The notes: generated from the letters alone by a model not told the origin. DNA of 64,000 nucleotides from Atopsyche davidsoni (GCA_022113835.1 JAILWY010000022.1:62001-126000); one strand, 5' to 3'; counted from the first letter of the stretch, positions 51,640 through 63,489 are shown. A program made the numbers and translations.

Positions 51640-52405
51640 TATGAATGTGTGTATATTATTCTTCGATTGCCTCTCTATAGTGGAGGTTGGAGACCATTTC
51701 ATTGGACATATTTATTCTGGGCCAGTCTTACGAATTCGACTGCACTCCCGACATCCAGCCACTGTGTGTAAGACTCTCTCATCTGTGACGCTGTATTTGA
51801 AGGATTGTCCCTAATGAGCCACGAGAATAAGAGAAGGCTTCATAAAGCAAATTTTAAACACCTCGATTTTTCACATAGTATATTTCCTCAACCCCACAAA
51901 GAAGAACTAAGACAAAATTACAATTGTTGAATCTCTAGCGAGTTTTCAATGTTATGTCTCAGGCACATTCTCCATTTCTCAAATTATCGAATCTACCACG
52001 TGTTATCTCAATTCTCACTTTAATTTTCTGGTAAGGATCCCAGCTCTCATTCTGACAGAGTATGAGATATCATATATTATGAGCTGACAAAGTATTTAAA
52101 TTTTATCACTCTCTCCACTACTCTGTTATCATTGCTGATTTGGAAGTCCTCAATCAACTACAACTGACAGTCATTATTTTTGTTATATTTACGGAGAGGC
52201 CGTACTCATGGCTAGCATCGTTGACATTGTTGACTAGGGTTTGTAGGTTTTCAGCACTGTCTGCTAGGAGGACAGTGTCATCGACGTAACGAATGTTATT
52301 CAATGGCTTACCATTGATTTTGATACCGATTTCACAATCATCAATAGCTATGTTAAAAATTGATTTGGAGTAATGAGTGTATAACATTGGAGATAAGATC
52401 CATCC
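51640..52405 (-). pseudogene. Non-LTR retrotransposon (LINE) reverse transcriptase, decayed
   Basis: On the - strand from 52,405, the reading GWILSPMLYTHYSKS leads into IKINGKPLNNIRYVDDTVLL, the reverse transcriptase palm with the catalytic (F/Y)xDD box. A conserved LADSAENLQTLVNNVND block follows. After a stop, shifted frames give IEDFQISNDNRVVERVIKFK, then RIEITRGRFDNLRN, and at the end EFVRLAQNK / NEMVSNLHYREAIEE. The order and spacing fit the C-terminal third of one LINE copy broken by several stops and frameshifts. The clade is not resolvable from this fragment. Confidence 0.8.
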
Positions 52406-52524
52406 TTATTTCAAATTTGTATGTTCCTTTTGCTCAATTCTATATTTATTTTTTATAGGTGCAGTTTGGTTACAGTTCAAATTGTATATAAATCCAATGT
52501 CTTTTCCGTCAAGCTCAATCTATC

Positions 52525-53525
52525 TAATCTATCTAATATATATAATAGGCATTGTGTGTATGTGTGTATGTTTCGATTTTTGGTTTTCTATAGAATATCT
52601 TAAAAGATACAACGCTGATTTTTTGCACATAAGTTAAGTAAATTTTTCCGCAGCTATGTGCCGAATTTCAAGACGATAGGATAATATTTTCATTCATAAA
52701 CTTTAAAATATGCTTTAAAATATGTACGAATTATATGATTCAGTTCTTCACCGTGAGAATTTCAAATTTAGAACTTTTACAAAAAAAACAAATTTTTGAT
52801 GCTTCTAAGAAATTTCCAGCTTATGTCAGTTTGACACAAACGCCATCTCCATTTTTTTATCGAAATTGCATTAGAAATTATTAATTACATCATTAATAAC
52901 TCAAAATAACACCTTCTACGCACAGAAAACGTAATTAAAAAAGAATTGCACTAAAGACTGCATCAAATAAAGAACAGTGCAGTGAAAAGTGATGCGTTGT
53001 TTGTGACACGAAATGTGACATAAATGTCAAGCAATGAGTTGGAAGGAAAACGTGAGCAGCGTCTTCTTAAAATTCGAGTACGCGCATCGACCTCAAGACA
53101 AAAAGAAACTGATGCACAGCGAACGCTGCGTTTGTCTTCGGATTAATTAATGTGACCTGTCGATTCTGCAATGCTTTACATTATCAAGCAGAAAACCCAT
53201 CAGATGGAAAGTTCAACGATTATTATCACAAAGGTAAAGTGAAACTACCAGCAAGGCCTATTTCCCCAGTATATTTAAAGGATATTTATAATGTAAATTT
53301 CAAGAGAAAAATAAAATCATTCAATAACAGTATATCTTTTGCATCAATGGGAGCTAAATTAACAGTGGGCCACTCTGCTTCAAAGTTCAAGGCCAAGGTA
53401 TATCACAGAACTTCGCACCTTCATCCAACTGATGGTACAAAATTAAAGCATTATTCATCTTATTATTGTAAGCATTGTTCATCGAATGCGCGTCATTCTG
53501 TGACGGGCTACATTTCTAGTATAAT
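52525..53525 (+). mobile_element. Helitron fragment with Rep/helicase N-terminal remnant
   Basis: The left part begins near TCTAATATATATAATAGGC followed by a GT-rich stretch, much like insect Helitron 5' ends. The coding remnant starts at about 53,028 with ELEGKREQRLLKIRVRAST, QKETDAQRTLRLSS and a stop. In the next frame from 53,152 it continues TCRFCNALHYQAENPSDGKF, KVKLPARP, FNNSISFASMGAKL and KVYHRTSHLHPTDG. These blocks match the region before the Rep domain of Helitron Rep/helicase proteins. Similarity ends near 53,440; the catalytic Rep and helicase parts are absent. A clear CTRR 3' end was not identified. Confidence 0.7.
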
Positions 53526-55565
53526 ATAATAGACGTAACAGCTGTTCATGTTTATTCTTATTATACAGACGGCTATTGTGATCGCGGTGTTCTATCCAAT
53601 TGAGCCACAGTGGCGCTGCATAATGACTGAGAATTCACCTCGATATTCACAGGGGATGTGGCGGGGCGAGGGATGTACCGAGGCTAGGGATGTACCGAGG
53701 CTAGGGATGTACCCTGACCGTGAGCGCAGCCCTCGCTGGAGCGGGCCGACATTAACCCAGTGGCGCTATTCCCGTCCCGCGGGGCTCCTGCGCTGGGCCC
53801 TGATGCTGGGCAGAACCGAACGGGGGCAGGAGCTCTGCCAGAGAATGGCGCAGGGCACGACTGGGGAACTGAACAAAAACAGATAGCTGGATTTTTCGAC
53901 ACCGCTATGAACCTTCAGCTTTCAGTTTGTGATCGGACAGGCGCCGGATCTCGCGGAGTATTGGCTAGATTCCCAAACAAGTATATTCTGTAGAATCACC
54001 ATTATGCTCCTGCTTTTCAACCATCATACGGAGTCCTGTCTCCTAGTAGCGACCGTTACTGCACTGTGCTTCCGCAATGCCAATTACCGTCTTCACTGCC
54101 TTCTGCAAATAAGAATACACCCTTTTTAACAATATAAAAAAATATTTCAGGAATTCCCCCGTCTTTTTTTTCCTCTAGAGATTTGCAGATACAATCGCAT
54201 CTTCAGGTATCGTGTCGAATTTTCCCGTCCAGTTTCACGCGCACCCTTCAACACTATTCCGACATCTCTTAGCCCCGAGAAGAAAAGCCTGATAAATTTT
54301 GACACAGTTCTATTTGTACCCTCACTGGACCCTTTTGGAGAATAAGGGATCGAGCCATTCTTGCTCGAAACAATACCTCATTTGGGTGCACGTGAAATCG
54401 AACAGGGGATGACTTTCATCTACAAATATTTTTAGATAAAAAACTAGTCTCTCCAACCGACCTTCGATTCCCCCTCCCTCCTTCAGGGGGAAATGCCCAT
54501 TTTAGTCGGCTAGTTCAATTATGATCTATGAGATAGATTAGTGTATCGAAATCTGAGGGCTCGAGGTCCGCAGAAACGGCAGTGGGGGCCCAGTCCGTCC
54601 GGGCTGGCCGCCGCCCAGGGAGCCCCGCCAAGTGTGTCAGCGCTGCAAGTGACGGGGCTGACTCAGTGACGTCACAGTGTCCTTATGCGTCCTATATGCT
54701 GCTGCAGCTTGAAAACCATTCAATCATTTGATTATAACAGATGTCTAAGATGATATGTATTGGCATTGCCCGTATCAATTTTGTTCATGAAAATTATGCA
54801 GGTTTCTGTAGAGGTGGCCTGGCCCGATAAATTTTGGAGTGCCCATCTCCACTTTGCAAAATGTAAATCTTTTCCCGATATAAAAATAAATGATAATTAG
54901 CAAATTATCCGGTATAACTACCTCGGGTCGGGTGAGGATTTAGAAAACATTTACAAGCCAATTTACAAGAAAATGAATTTCAAATTAATTTAAATAAAAA
55001 CATATGCTGGCAGATGGCTTAAATATGTAATATTTTAAATTAAATGGCTTGTATGCAAACACTTTCGGTTTTAAAAGGATTCTTTAGCAAGAAAATGGAA
55101 AACCAACAGTGTTCGTAATTTCCAACCAACTGTCAATATAAAAGCTGCCCTTGCCTCTGCAGAAGGCGGTTTTTTAAATCGGGGATATCTATCCCTTGGT
55201 CCTCTCTTGGAGCGGCCACGTCCCCCAGGAAATTCCTGGGATCCCGTGTGTCCCGGAAAAGCCAGGGCCGGCGCGGGCAGTGCTGGCTCAGCCCGAGGTG
55301 CCAGTGTGCCGGTGTAACGGTGTGCCAGTGGGCCGATGTGCCGGTGTGCCGAGGTGCCAGTGTGCCGGTTGATTGACCACGCCGATAGGTAAATGCCCCG
55401 TGCCGTTCATGTACGGATCGACCCGAGTTTATCTTCAAGTGATACGCTATCTTATCTAGCGAGCGGACAGCCAGGCGAGTGAACTATTTTTGCCCACGAC
55501 ATATTGGTTTGATTTGTAATACTCAATATTTTAGCAACAAATCAAAATAGACAGCATGCTAGCAA
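53526..55565. other. Desert with short repeats
   Basis: A 16-bp repeat (gaggctagggatgtacc) is at 53,670-53,711. Variants of gtgccggtgtgcc are at 55,305-55,370. At 54,176-54,218 the - strand reads CTGAAGA, T, GCGAT-TGT-ATCTGC, AAA, a weak member of the hammerhead-like set. No gene is supported. Confidence 0.45.
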
Positions 55566-55571
55566 CATTTT

Positions 55572-55600
55572 TCGCCTTTAAAGGCGACAGTACTCATACG
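55572..55600 (+). mobile_element. Hairpin core fragment, kin of 61.7 kb
   Basis: CGCCTTTAAAGGCGACAG followed by tactca matches the helix and GACAG segment at 61,712-61,735 (CGCC..TTAA..AGGCGACAG..CTCA). The upstream CUGAUGA box is lost here. Called only from its resemblance to the other copy. Confidence 0.45.
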
Positions 55601-56264
55601 ATATATTCAAAATCTCATTCATTGGTTATTTAGTTGCAAACACAAACAACCTTACATATTCATTGGAAGTGACGTGCTGTGATATCGGCGACAAGACAAG
55701 TCCGCTTGGAATCATCCACAATCTCGATATAAAACCGATCGACAACAATATAATCAACGTATGAAAATTATTTGTTTTAAATTTTATACTATTTTTTAAT
55801 ATTTTATTTGTAGTAATTTTAGTAATATTTTTAATTCTTGTTTATGTGTCTGTGTGTTGCATTCTCACTTACATGAATTAAACAGGACTGCTTAATCCTC
55901 CCGTGTAGCTAAAGAAATGAAGAACAAAGATGAATTTAAAAAGTATGAAGTTGCACACCAGAAAGTTTTGTTGTACATGAATATTGGAGTGGCTCGGGGT
56001 CCAGCGGCAAGCACCCCTGCGTGGCACTCGCGGGGTGCCGTGGTCGTGTTTTGAATGGTGTAATGTGTTTTCGCGAGTAAGTGCACCTCCTCTATTTGTG
56101 CCTCGCCGTGGGTGCAGGCCGCAGCGTGGCGGGCCCGGGGGGGGCGCGGCGCAGTAGGCCAGCGGAGCAGGGAGCTAGCGAAGTGGGCCGACTCTATTCC
56201 CGTCTCTCTGGGAATAGACGCTACAGAATGCACCGGACCTTGGCTGGTCGAGAGCTGCACGCTG

Positions 56265-56390
56265 CTGGGAGTTACTTAGGGACTAGGAGCTGCTTCTTGG
56301 AGCAAGTAGGAGCTGCCGGGAGTTACTGAGAGCTGCCGGGAGCAACTGGGAGTTGCTAGAAGCTAATTGAACCTACCCGGAGTTGCTCCT
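56265..56390. repeat. Degenerate tandem repeat around gagctgccgggag
   Basis: Loosely repeated ggagctgc / gggagttac words over about 125 bp, much diverged. No coding meaning is seen. Confidence 0.6.
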
Positions 56391-56764
56391 GGGGGTCGTG
56401 CTTCGGAACCTCTCTCGCCGTTGATCGTACTCCTTCCACCTGTCTCAGAATTAAAATTTATCGATTGATTTATGGCCCCGGGCCTACTCAACAATTAGAA
56501 GAGTGATAATATTTATTTATATATGTCGCTTTACATCTTTAAAAAAAGTAATTTCGATTTAATACGAAATAATAAAAAATATGGCTTAATTACAAATACG
56601 CAACACCAAAAATCCAACCATTGTATTGATTCACGGGTCACGAGCCTCTAGTTGTTGTTTATATGATGGTTTCAGGACTCCGGGTCCCAACGGCCCCGTC
56701 GCTGCGAGCAGGTGTGACGAAATGCTGGGTCCACGCGCTCTCCGGTGTGCTGCTACGTTACGCC

Positions 56765-56842
56765 TCGCGTTTTCCGGCGCTTCGGTCTCGGTTCTGGGGC
56801 CATCTTCAGCGATTTCAAAAGATACTTGATACTGCGAGCGAG
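56765..56842 (-). mobile_element. Hammerhead-like motif beside a (TA)n tract
   Basis: The - strand reads CTGAAGA, TGGCCCC, then GAGACCGAAGCGCC. CTGAAGA fits the CUGANGA box, and a short helix can form between GG and CC, but GAAA has become GAAG. It is followed on the other side by the TA microsatellite at 56,862-56,946. Low-confidence remnant. Confidence 0.35.
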
Positions 56843-56861
56843 CAATAAGTCGGTATCTAAG

Positions 56862-56946
<85 letters not shown>
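56862..56946. repeat. (TA)n microsatellite
   Basis: About 42 TA units. Tyr-Ile frames are artefacts. Confidence 0.97.
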
Positions 56947-56948
<2 letters not shown>

Positions 56949-57432
56949 TACACACTTACATTATATCATAGGAGAAAGTGCTCGAATACAAAATACTTGG
57001 GAACGAATCGATTTGCACCGGTCGAAGTAGACAATGGAAGCATTGTGTCTCTCGCAGCAGCGCAGTAGCCCAGCCCACGTGGGGCCACACGTGGCCGCGG
57101 GCTCTGAGGCTCCTGCTGCCCGGGCTCCAGGAGCCAGGAGCGCGCTGGAAGCGAAGGTCAAGCACGACGTTTTGCATGCAATATTTTAGTATCGCCACGC
57201 CAAATATTAATGCGAATCCAGCAAACGGACTCGAACATACCCCAAAAAAATTGCAAGATCCATAAGACCACCGATTTGGTGATGAAATAATAAGATTTAA
57301 TTCTAATGTGGCCTTACTCGATAGAGGGTAACTAAGAAATCACCCGATTATCTTCGGGAGACTTGTTTAATTTGTAATATTTAATATTTAAATGACAAAT
57401 GTTATTAGAAAACCGGCTAAAAGATTAAGATA

Positions 57433-57535
57433 TTTTGTTTGTGAGCACTTTCACGTTTCAGTCAGAACAAAACCAATCAAAGGCGCTCACAAATAAAAAT
57501 GATCATAATCCTCTAGCCATTTGGCTATACGTGTT
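57433..57535. mobile_element. Palindromic hairpin repeat, kin of 28.5 and 61.7 kb
   Basis: The left end, read on the - strand, is GTGAAAGTGCTCACAAAC. The right end on the + strand is AAAGGCGCTCACAAATAAAA followed by atgatcataatcc. Both show (G)AAAG-xx-C-TC-ACAAAY, so this is an inverted pair of the same tail. The right side continues with tagccatttggcta, a small palindrome similar to the ccaaatggtttt at the outer part of palindrome 2. Confidence 0.55.
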
Positions 57536-58069
57536 AGTCAAGAGAAACATTGACGTCGATGAAGGAGTCTTTCATGCAGCAGCGGAATGATAGCTGCTGT
57601 TGACATTAATAATATTAATATTGCTTACGTGCCTAAAAATTCATGCCAATTTTATAAAGATGGTATAGGGAGTGTCGAAATATCAGAATTAGTTATTCTG
57701 GAAGCTTCCTCGAGTGGGTGTGGGGTGACGGGGGAGGAGCGAGGGGTGGCAGTGGGAGGCCGCGGTCACTTCCGGCCCCGGAGGTCGCGCGGGTCGAGCA
57801 GAGGTCGCAGCTTTCGCTCCTCGCAAATGTCACCGCGCAGTCGTCCGCGGAGTCCCTGTCTTCAAACACTTTGACTTGTATATTCTTTAGTTTATATTTA
57901 TATCCAAAAAAAAAAATTCAATAATTAGCTTTAGTTATTTTTTTATGACACCAGGACTCTTTCCTTATGATTTTCATTTAAATTTGCCGAAAATTTAAGA
58001 GAGACCCATTAATTTTGCCACAGGACACTGGATATTGATAAAATCGAGTGCCAGTCGCACGCACCCGTG

Positions 58070-58255
58070 CACCCAGCCACCCGGCGGTTCAGATCTAGGT
58101 TTTCGGGTGAGGTCAGTCGAGGTCGGTCTCCGAAAGCGCGAAGGGATATCCAGTACCGCAGATGGACCGGTCCAGTTACATCTGCCGGGTCGCGGGCGAG
58201 GTCGGGACAGGTCAGTCTCCGGAAGCGCGGCGGATTATCCAACCTCGATCCCCGC
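58070..58255. repeat. Diverged direct repeat, two copies
   Basis: Segments around 58,109-58,160 and 58,199-58,245 share gaggtcggtctccgaaagcgcg versions (ggtc.gtctccg.aagcgcg, then ggat.atcca). Two diverged copies about 90 bp apart; no other content recognised. Confidence 0.5.
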
Positions 58256-59029
58256 TTGCGCGAGCGTTGCGTCAGCTGGCTAATTACCCCAGCGGCGGCG
58301 ATGAATGAAGATCCAGCAAAAAGCCGCGCTTGCGCAACGCGGCCGGACAAAGAGCGCCACTTTCTTTTCTCCCGACCAGCGGCGCCCGACCAGCGGCCCC
58401 CGACCCTCGCCCGACCGGCAACAGCATCTGCTAACAGTCATCTGCTCATCGGGCATGCCTCTTTCAAATTATCAGCTTCCTCCAGCGACGAAACTCAAAT
58501 GACCAAAAAGCTACATTCTAAATTTCGTATAAATAATTAATTTAAGTTAAGAAAACCAAAAGTAAGTTAATTAAGATTCGAAATTAAGACTCTTTTGACA
58601 GTTTTGACGGCAGTAGCGAGCGCCCGGCGCCGTGTGCTTGCCGCGCGGCTACTAGCGCGCCCGGCGGCCGCAGCCACGCGGCCCGGGGCGCACCGCTGCT
58701 ATACCATAGTATAGTAGTTACTAGTACCTGCGGCGCGTGAGAGCGGCATTGTTGGCCGGCCGATTATGTCAGGAGTCCGCGTTAATGTGCTCGACTAAAT
58801 GCGCCATTGTCTGGTTTCTGGAGAAGCCGGCAGTGTATTGTAATTTGTATTCCTGGTCGTAATTTTTAATATTTATTAAAGAACACTCGAGTATGGTTAA
58901 ACCAAACAATAGATTTACAAGCCCCACCACTGAGCTAGGGAGGTACTGAGCGAGCGATTCGATGCAATCACAAGCAATTGCGACTGTGTCACAAAAAAGG
59001 TTTGAATTTTTTTTTTGAAAATAGCTAAC

Positions 59030-59050
59030 TACCAAATCAGGACTCGAACA

Positions 59051-59130
<80 letters not shown>

Positions 59131-59200
59131 CTTCCGGTATTCTTATCCGGGTCCTCATAATCGGTGGGCAAGCGTGCTAACCGCTGACGCGGTGGTCAAT
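59030..59200 (-). mobile_element. tRNA-derived SINE head split by (TA)n
   Basis: The - strand reads ACCGCGTCAGCGGTTAGCAC, then GCTTGCCCACCGATTATGAG and GACCCGGATAAGAATACC. This resembles the tRNA-like head (A box, then a decayed B box) of insect SINEs. The (TA)n run at 59,055-59,127 follows, then TTCGAGTCCTG, another B-box-like word. The microsatellite therefore lies inside or at the end of the SINE. Confidence 0.5.
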
Positions 59201-60044
59201 GTGTTTGGCAAGATAGAATACATTATGCAAAACGATTAAATTATATATTAATTGAATAAGTAAAGAATTTTGTTTTACAGCCGCCGTTAGGGATGAACAC
59301 AATCGACATATTATGAATCGAAATAATTTGAGGAAATCAGCAATTTTTTTTATTACAAATAATAATATGTATTATTATTTTTTAATTATTAAAAATACTT
59401 ATGGAAGAAATTTTCTAACACGTTACAAATCTGAAGATTTTTCGACCTTGAATATTATAATCGAAGCAAAAAAAAAAAGAGCAGGACATGTCCCCAAGCC
59501 GAGAGTTTACAAACCGGCAATCAGCAGGATCGCGGGACCAGAAGCCGTCGTGAAACGATCGTGGCCGTTCTCCGGCTGTCATGTCTCAGGCATCGTGTAC
59601 GGGGAAAACCCAGTAAACCAGAATCAAAGAGAGTTTTTATTTCAAGAATTTATCAACGATAATTAATTATCTTCAATAATTTAAATATATTTATTTTCCC
59701 CAAAAATTGAATCCTGCAGGGAGCAGCTTGTCACCGGCCACCATTTTGTAATCCAATCCTTCACGTATAAACTTTTTTTGATTTGTAAAAATATCACTTC
59801 TATTCTAATTAAAAATAAAATCGAATATGTCGGTCCCTCGAGCGCGCGGTCCGGCGGGCCCCTTGCACAATCGTTTGTCTTTTTTCTTCATAATTTAGTG
59901 CGGAGCGGAGTCGGCCGCGCGCCGTCCCACTTGCGAGGAATTGGAAAACGTTCAGCCCGCCGTTTAAAGGGCTTTCCTTCCTACTGAATCTGAAGACAGT
60001 TGATAATTAAAACAGTTAAAATAACTGAAAATCAATATTTATTT

Positions 60045-60115
60045 CATCCGCTTCGAACCCGGTACTTCAAATTCGACAAGCGAGCTCGCCAGCCGATGCA
60101 CCGCGAGGCGGTTTA
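60045..60115 (-). mobile_element. tRNA-derived SINE head fragment
   Basis: The - strand reads CCTCGCGGTGCATCGGCTGG, CGAGCTCGCTTGTCGAATTT and GAAGTACCGGGTTCGAAGC. A tRNA-like A-box region is followed by GGTTCGAA, close to the polymerase III B box. It does not fold into an intact tRNA. A similar GGGTTCGAGCC word with an A-box-like TGGTAAATCACTGG is on the - strand at 63,165-63,225. Confidence 0.5.
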
Positions 60116-60958
60116 ATCTAGTTTGCTTTTTATACTAGTTTATCAAGCGACAGTCTCCAATAACGGCAGCCTATTGTCGTGGAATATGTGTCGAAAGTAT
60201 GAGAACTGTGAATAATGGAAAAAAAGATTTTTCTCGCTTGTAGTTCATTCAGCGCTCTAGATTCTCAAGCTCAAGCGCTCGTGTGACGCAACGAGCGGGC
60301 CAGACTCCCTCGCGATGCGGGTGACCTTGGAGATTTATTATGAAATCAAATGCAAACAGTTAATAAAATAAATAAAAGATCTTGCGCATAGTTGTCAATG
60401 GGGATGCCCTGGGACAATCTCGGGAGAACGACAACAAGCAGTAGTACAGATTAATTAAATGTAAGTAGATTTATTGCGTTACCTTGCGTTGCTGAAAGCG
60501 TACTTATATGCATACAAATAGGACGGAGTACGTAGCTTGAAGAAACGCGCAGGTGACGAGTAAGACGCATTCAACATGCTCGTAACACGAAGCGGCTAAG
60601 CAACGAGAGGAAACGTATGTGATACAAAAATCAACGCCCATGCTAAACGAAACAGCAAGCACTTAATAAAAGTAGTAGTGTATGTAACGGGAAGAAACGT
60701 GCCGGCAACAAGAGTAAAGTGTATTTTCCAACATTCAGACAAGAAGCGTGCGAGCAAGCCAGGAACAGCCTAACTGGCAGTGGGGCGCTATAATTAAGTG
60801 TATCGATAACATTATTGCTCGTAAAAAGTCACTGTGTATGAAATAATGGAAAACTAACAAAACACTCAAATTGGAATCATAATGTGCCCCACTCTCCACG
60901 TAATGCTGCGCTCTACTTCCCTGATCCGTCGCTATACAGGCTGATTCAAACATAAGCA

Positions 60959-60961
<3 letters not shown>

Positions 60962-61012
<51 letters not shown>
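60962..61012. repeat. (TA)n microsatellite
   Basis: About 25 TA units between unassigned sequences. Confidence 0.97.
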
Positions 61013-61015
<3 letters not shown>

Positions 61016-61214
61016 TTTTAAATATTATTATTGGGTTCTTTGGGAGCAGCTGTGGCACTCGAGTCCAGTGAGGTATGCCTCCGCCGCCGTTGTGCAACAC
61101 TTTTCTACAGAACGCTCGATTTGTTCGGAATTTCGCATTTGCATGTAAAAACTCCAAGCCAGGAAGTGAACTGGAAACCTCCGCGGCGAGACGAGCACCG
61201 ACGGGCCGAGCCGC

Positions 61215-61280
61215 GGCACAGCGGGTGCTCCGCGCAGGTCTCTCCTCGCAGGTCTCTCCGCGCAGGTCTCTCCTCGCAAC
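61215..61280. repeat. 16-17-bp tandem repeat (gcaggtctctcctc)
   Basis: About four copies of cgcaggtctctcc with alternating tcgc / gcgc joints. Frames across it have no family. Just after it, 61,346-61,420 reads HANRDHILLYCPQAGRALL in one frame, a possible LINE Cys-His tail. Confidence 0.7.
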
Positions 61281-61704
61281 CTCGAGAAAGGGCTTTCCAA
61301 CACTCTGGGTGGAATTTGCTTAGACATACTCATTTGCGCCTAATATTCAAGCGCCATGCAAATAGGGACCATATCCTGCTATATTGTCCCCAGGCAGGTC
61401 GTGCACTCTTGGATGTTCGCTGATGGCAGTCATACCTTCTAAAACAGGAATCCCATATTCGACTTCACGTGCACCTGAATGCGAACCATTAAAAAACTTC
61501 TCTAAAAATTATTTTCGTTAACGCTATCTACCTGTGGTGGACCTTGATGGTCTTTGCATCTTCGGGAAGACACCGATCTATATGACAGTCCCTTAAAAAA
61601 ATTGAAGATTAATATAAAAACTACAACAAACTAGATCCACTTAACTCTGATAATCTCTTTCGCTTGCTTAACTGTATTACACGTCATCCAACCAGATTCC
61701 CAGT

Positions 61705-61749
61705 CTGATGACGCCCTTAATAGGCGACAGCGCTCACAAACAAAATATT
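61705..61749 (+). mobile_element. Hammerhead-like core with intact CTGATGA box
   Basis: CTGATGA (61,705-61,711), helix CGCC/GGCG with a 7-base loop (61,712-61,726), ACAGCGCTC, then ACAAACAAAA. The expected GAAA is replaced by GACA, sharing its G with the helix. The tail ACAAACAAAA matches 28,507-28,516 and, with one change, 57,489-57,498. Best reading: a 3' segment of a Penelope-like or other hammerhead-bearing repeat, no longer catalytically sound. Confidence 0.5.
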
Positions 61750-61904
61750 ACAGAAGCAATGCAACATATCATTAATTAATACTAGTCCTGAGGTAAATTA
61801 GTCTCCGCAAACTGCTGTCCGCAGAAGACACCAGCAAATGTGGCGATTCTTATGTCTTATTAGTTTGAAGGGACCCTGGTGGTGGAGTCTCAGGGAAAGC
61901 CCCG

Positions 61905-62009
61905 ACTCACAACACAACCGAAAACCGACCAACGAACTGAATCATGTGTTATCGCCTAAAATGGCGGTAAAATCGTCTAAGGCAATTCGTTGGTCGGTTG
62001 TGAGTTGTG
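61905..62009. repeat. Imperfect inverted repeat, possible MITE
   Basis: The left arm 61,905-61,936 (ctcacaacacaaccg, then aaccgaccaacgaa) pairs with the right arm 61,986-62,009 (ttcgttggtcggttgtgag), with a small bulge. The spacer is about 49 bases. No target duplication recognised. Confidence 0.6.
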
Positions 62010-62014
62010 TCGCA

Positions 62015-63470
62015 ACGTGTGCAGTGGCCATAACTTGATTTATATTGTTAAATTTATTTTATATACGCAATAAAAAATCAATAGAAAACCTAGCCATGAG
62101 AACAAAGGGCTTTCTATCATAAAATGTTATGCACTCAAATATAGATCAAACAGAGATATTAAGAAATGTTTTTTTATACATTCTTGGTCTTATATAAAAT
62201 AGTTTCTTAATAAATATAAAGCATTATTGTGCGGTCCAAACTCACTCTCCCGGACTCCTCCGCCCTATTGAAAAGTTTTCAAAAAAAAAAAAAATTATTA
62301 TAATAAAATCATATAAATATCTAATAAAGATTTTCTCGACAATCGACACGCACACGTGCCAGCTGAATTTTTCAAAATACATTAACTACTAATCGTTAAT
62401 CTTTTACTAGTTATATCAACAACCAATTAGCCAGAAGATTTTGATTTTTTATTAGTTCTTTTGCCTTTCAATGACTCAAAAGGCTAATTAATCCCAGATA
62501 AAAATTTTCATGTTCTTCTAGTCAATTGGCTATTCATATTTGTTGTTTAAATATGAAATATCATGAAATAAACCAATATTTATAATATATATTAACAAGA
62601 GTTTTAGGATGAAGACTCATCTTTCACAGATTATCTGAATTTAAGTGTTTCCCGGTCGGGGAAGGGCGCTTGTCACCTTACACTAGTAATTGGCGTGAAT
62701 AAATATTATCTTATTACATAATCGGTAATCAATAATCCATTATTTTCAATATTTGGTCAATACTTGTCACTTTCTCTCGCATTGCTGGCCGGCAGTGGCG
62801 GTCGCCGGGGGGGCCTAGTTTATGAATATATCACATTCAAAGTTTAAATAGTAAAATCTACACAAATGCAAAATATTTTAGCTATAGTGAAGAGTTTCAC
62901 AAATATGTATATATTTTCGTCCATCGAGATGCACGTCTGCGCATCTTGGGTAAATGAATCTCAGTATTAATACTAAATTCAGAATAAATGTATTAGTGAA
63001 CATAGCATAATCACAATTCAATACTTATTGAAAACAGCCCGCTTTTTGTTATGTTGCTTTACGATGTTATAGATGTGTGCGAGGTATTTATAGTATATGC
63101 GCGTGTTCATTTCTTTGCAGCCGGGTCGCGGCACGCCACTGCCCCGGGGCACCTGCGGCTTTTGCAGAATGGGCTCGAACCCGGCCCGGGGCATGTCGGC
63201 CAGTGATTTACCAACAGGAACTGCCGGGGGTGGTTCCGAACAGGCGGGAATTTATCCGGTTAGAAAGACCCACACGTACATTTTCCTACATATAAAAGTA
63301 CTTCAATAATCATAGTAGCATTCGAAATTCTAATGAAATCCACGTGGAGTGATACAAACTAAATCAACCGGGATAAAAAACCCAAGCGTCTTCCAGGGCG
63401 ATCCCGACCCGCGCCTCGGGCGGTGTAAAGTGCATCTCGGCCACTTTAATTGACACAATTCGGGCGTCAA
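62015..63470. other. AT-rich desert
   Basis: No gene supported. GC-rich islets occur at 62,785-62,812 and 63,115-63,240; the latter carries the B-box-like word noted with the SINE entry. Confidence 0.5.
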
Positions 63471-63489
63471 CACTTTTATTGATAAGGGC

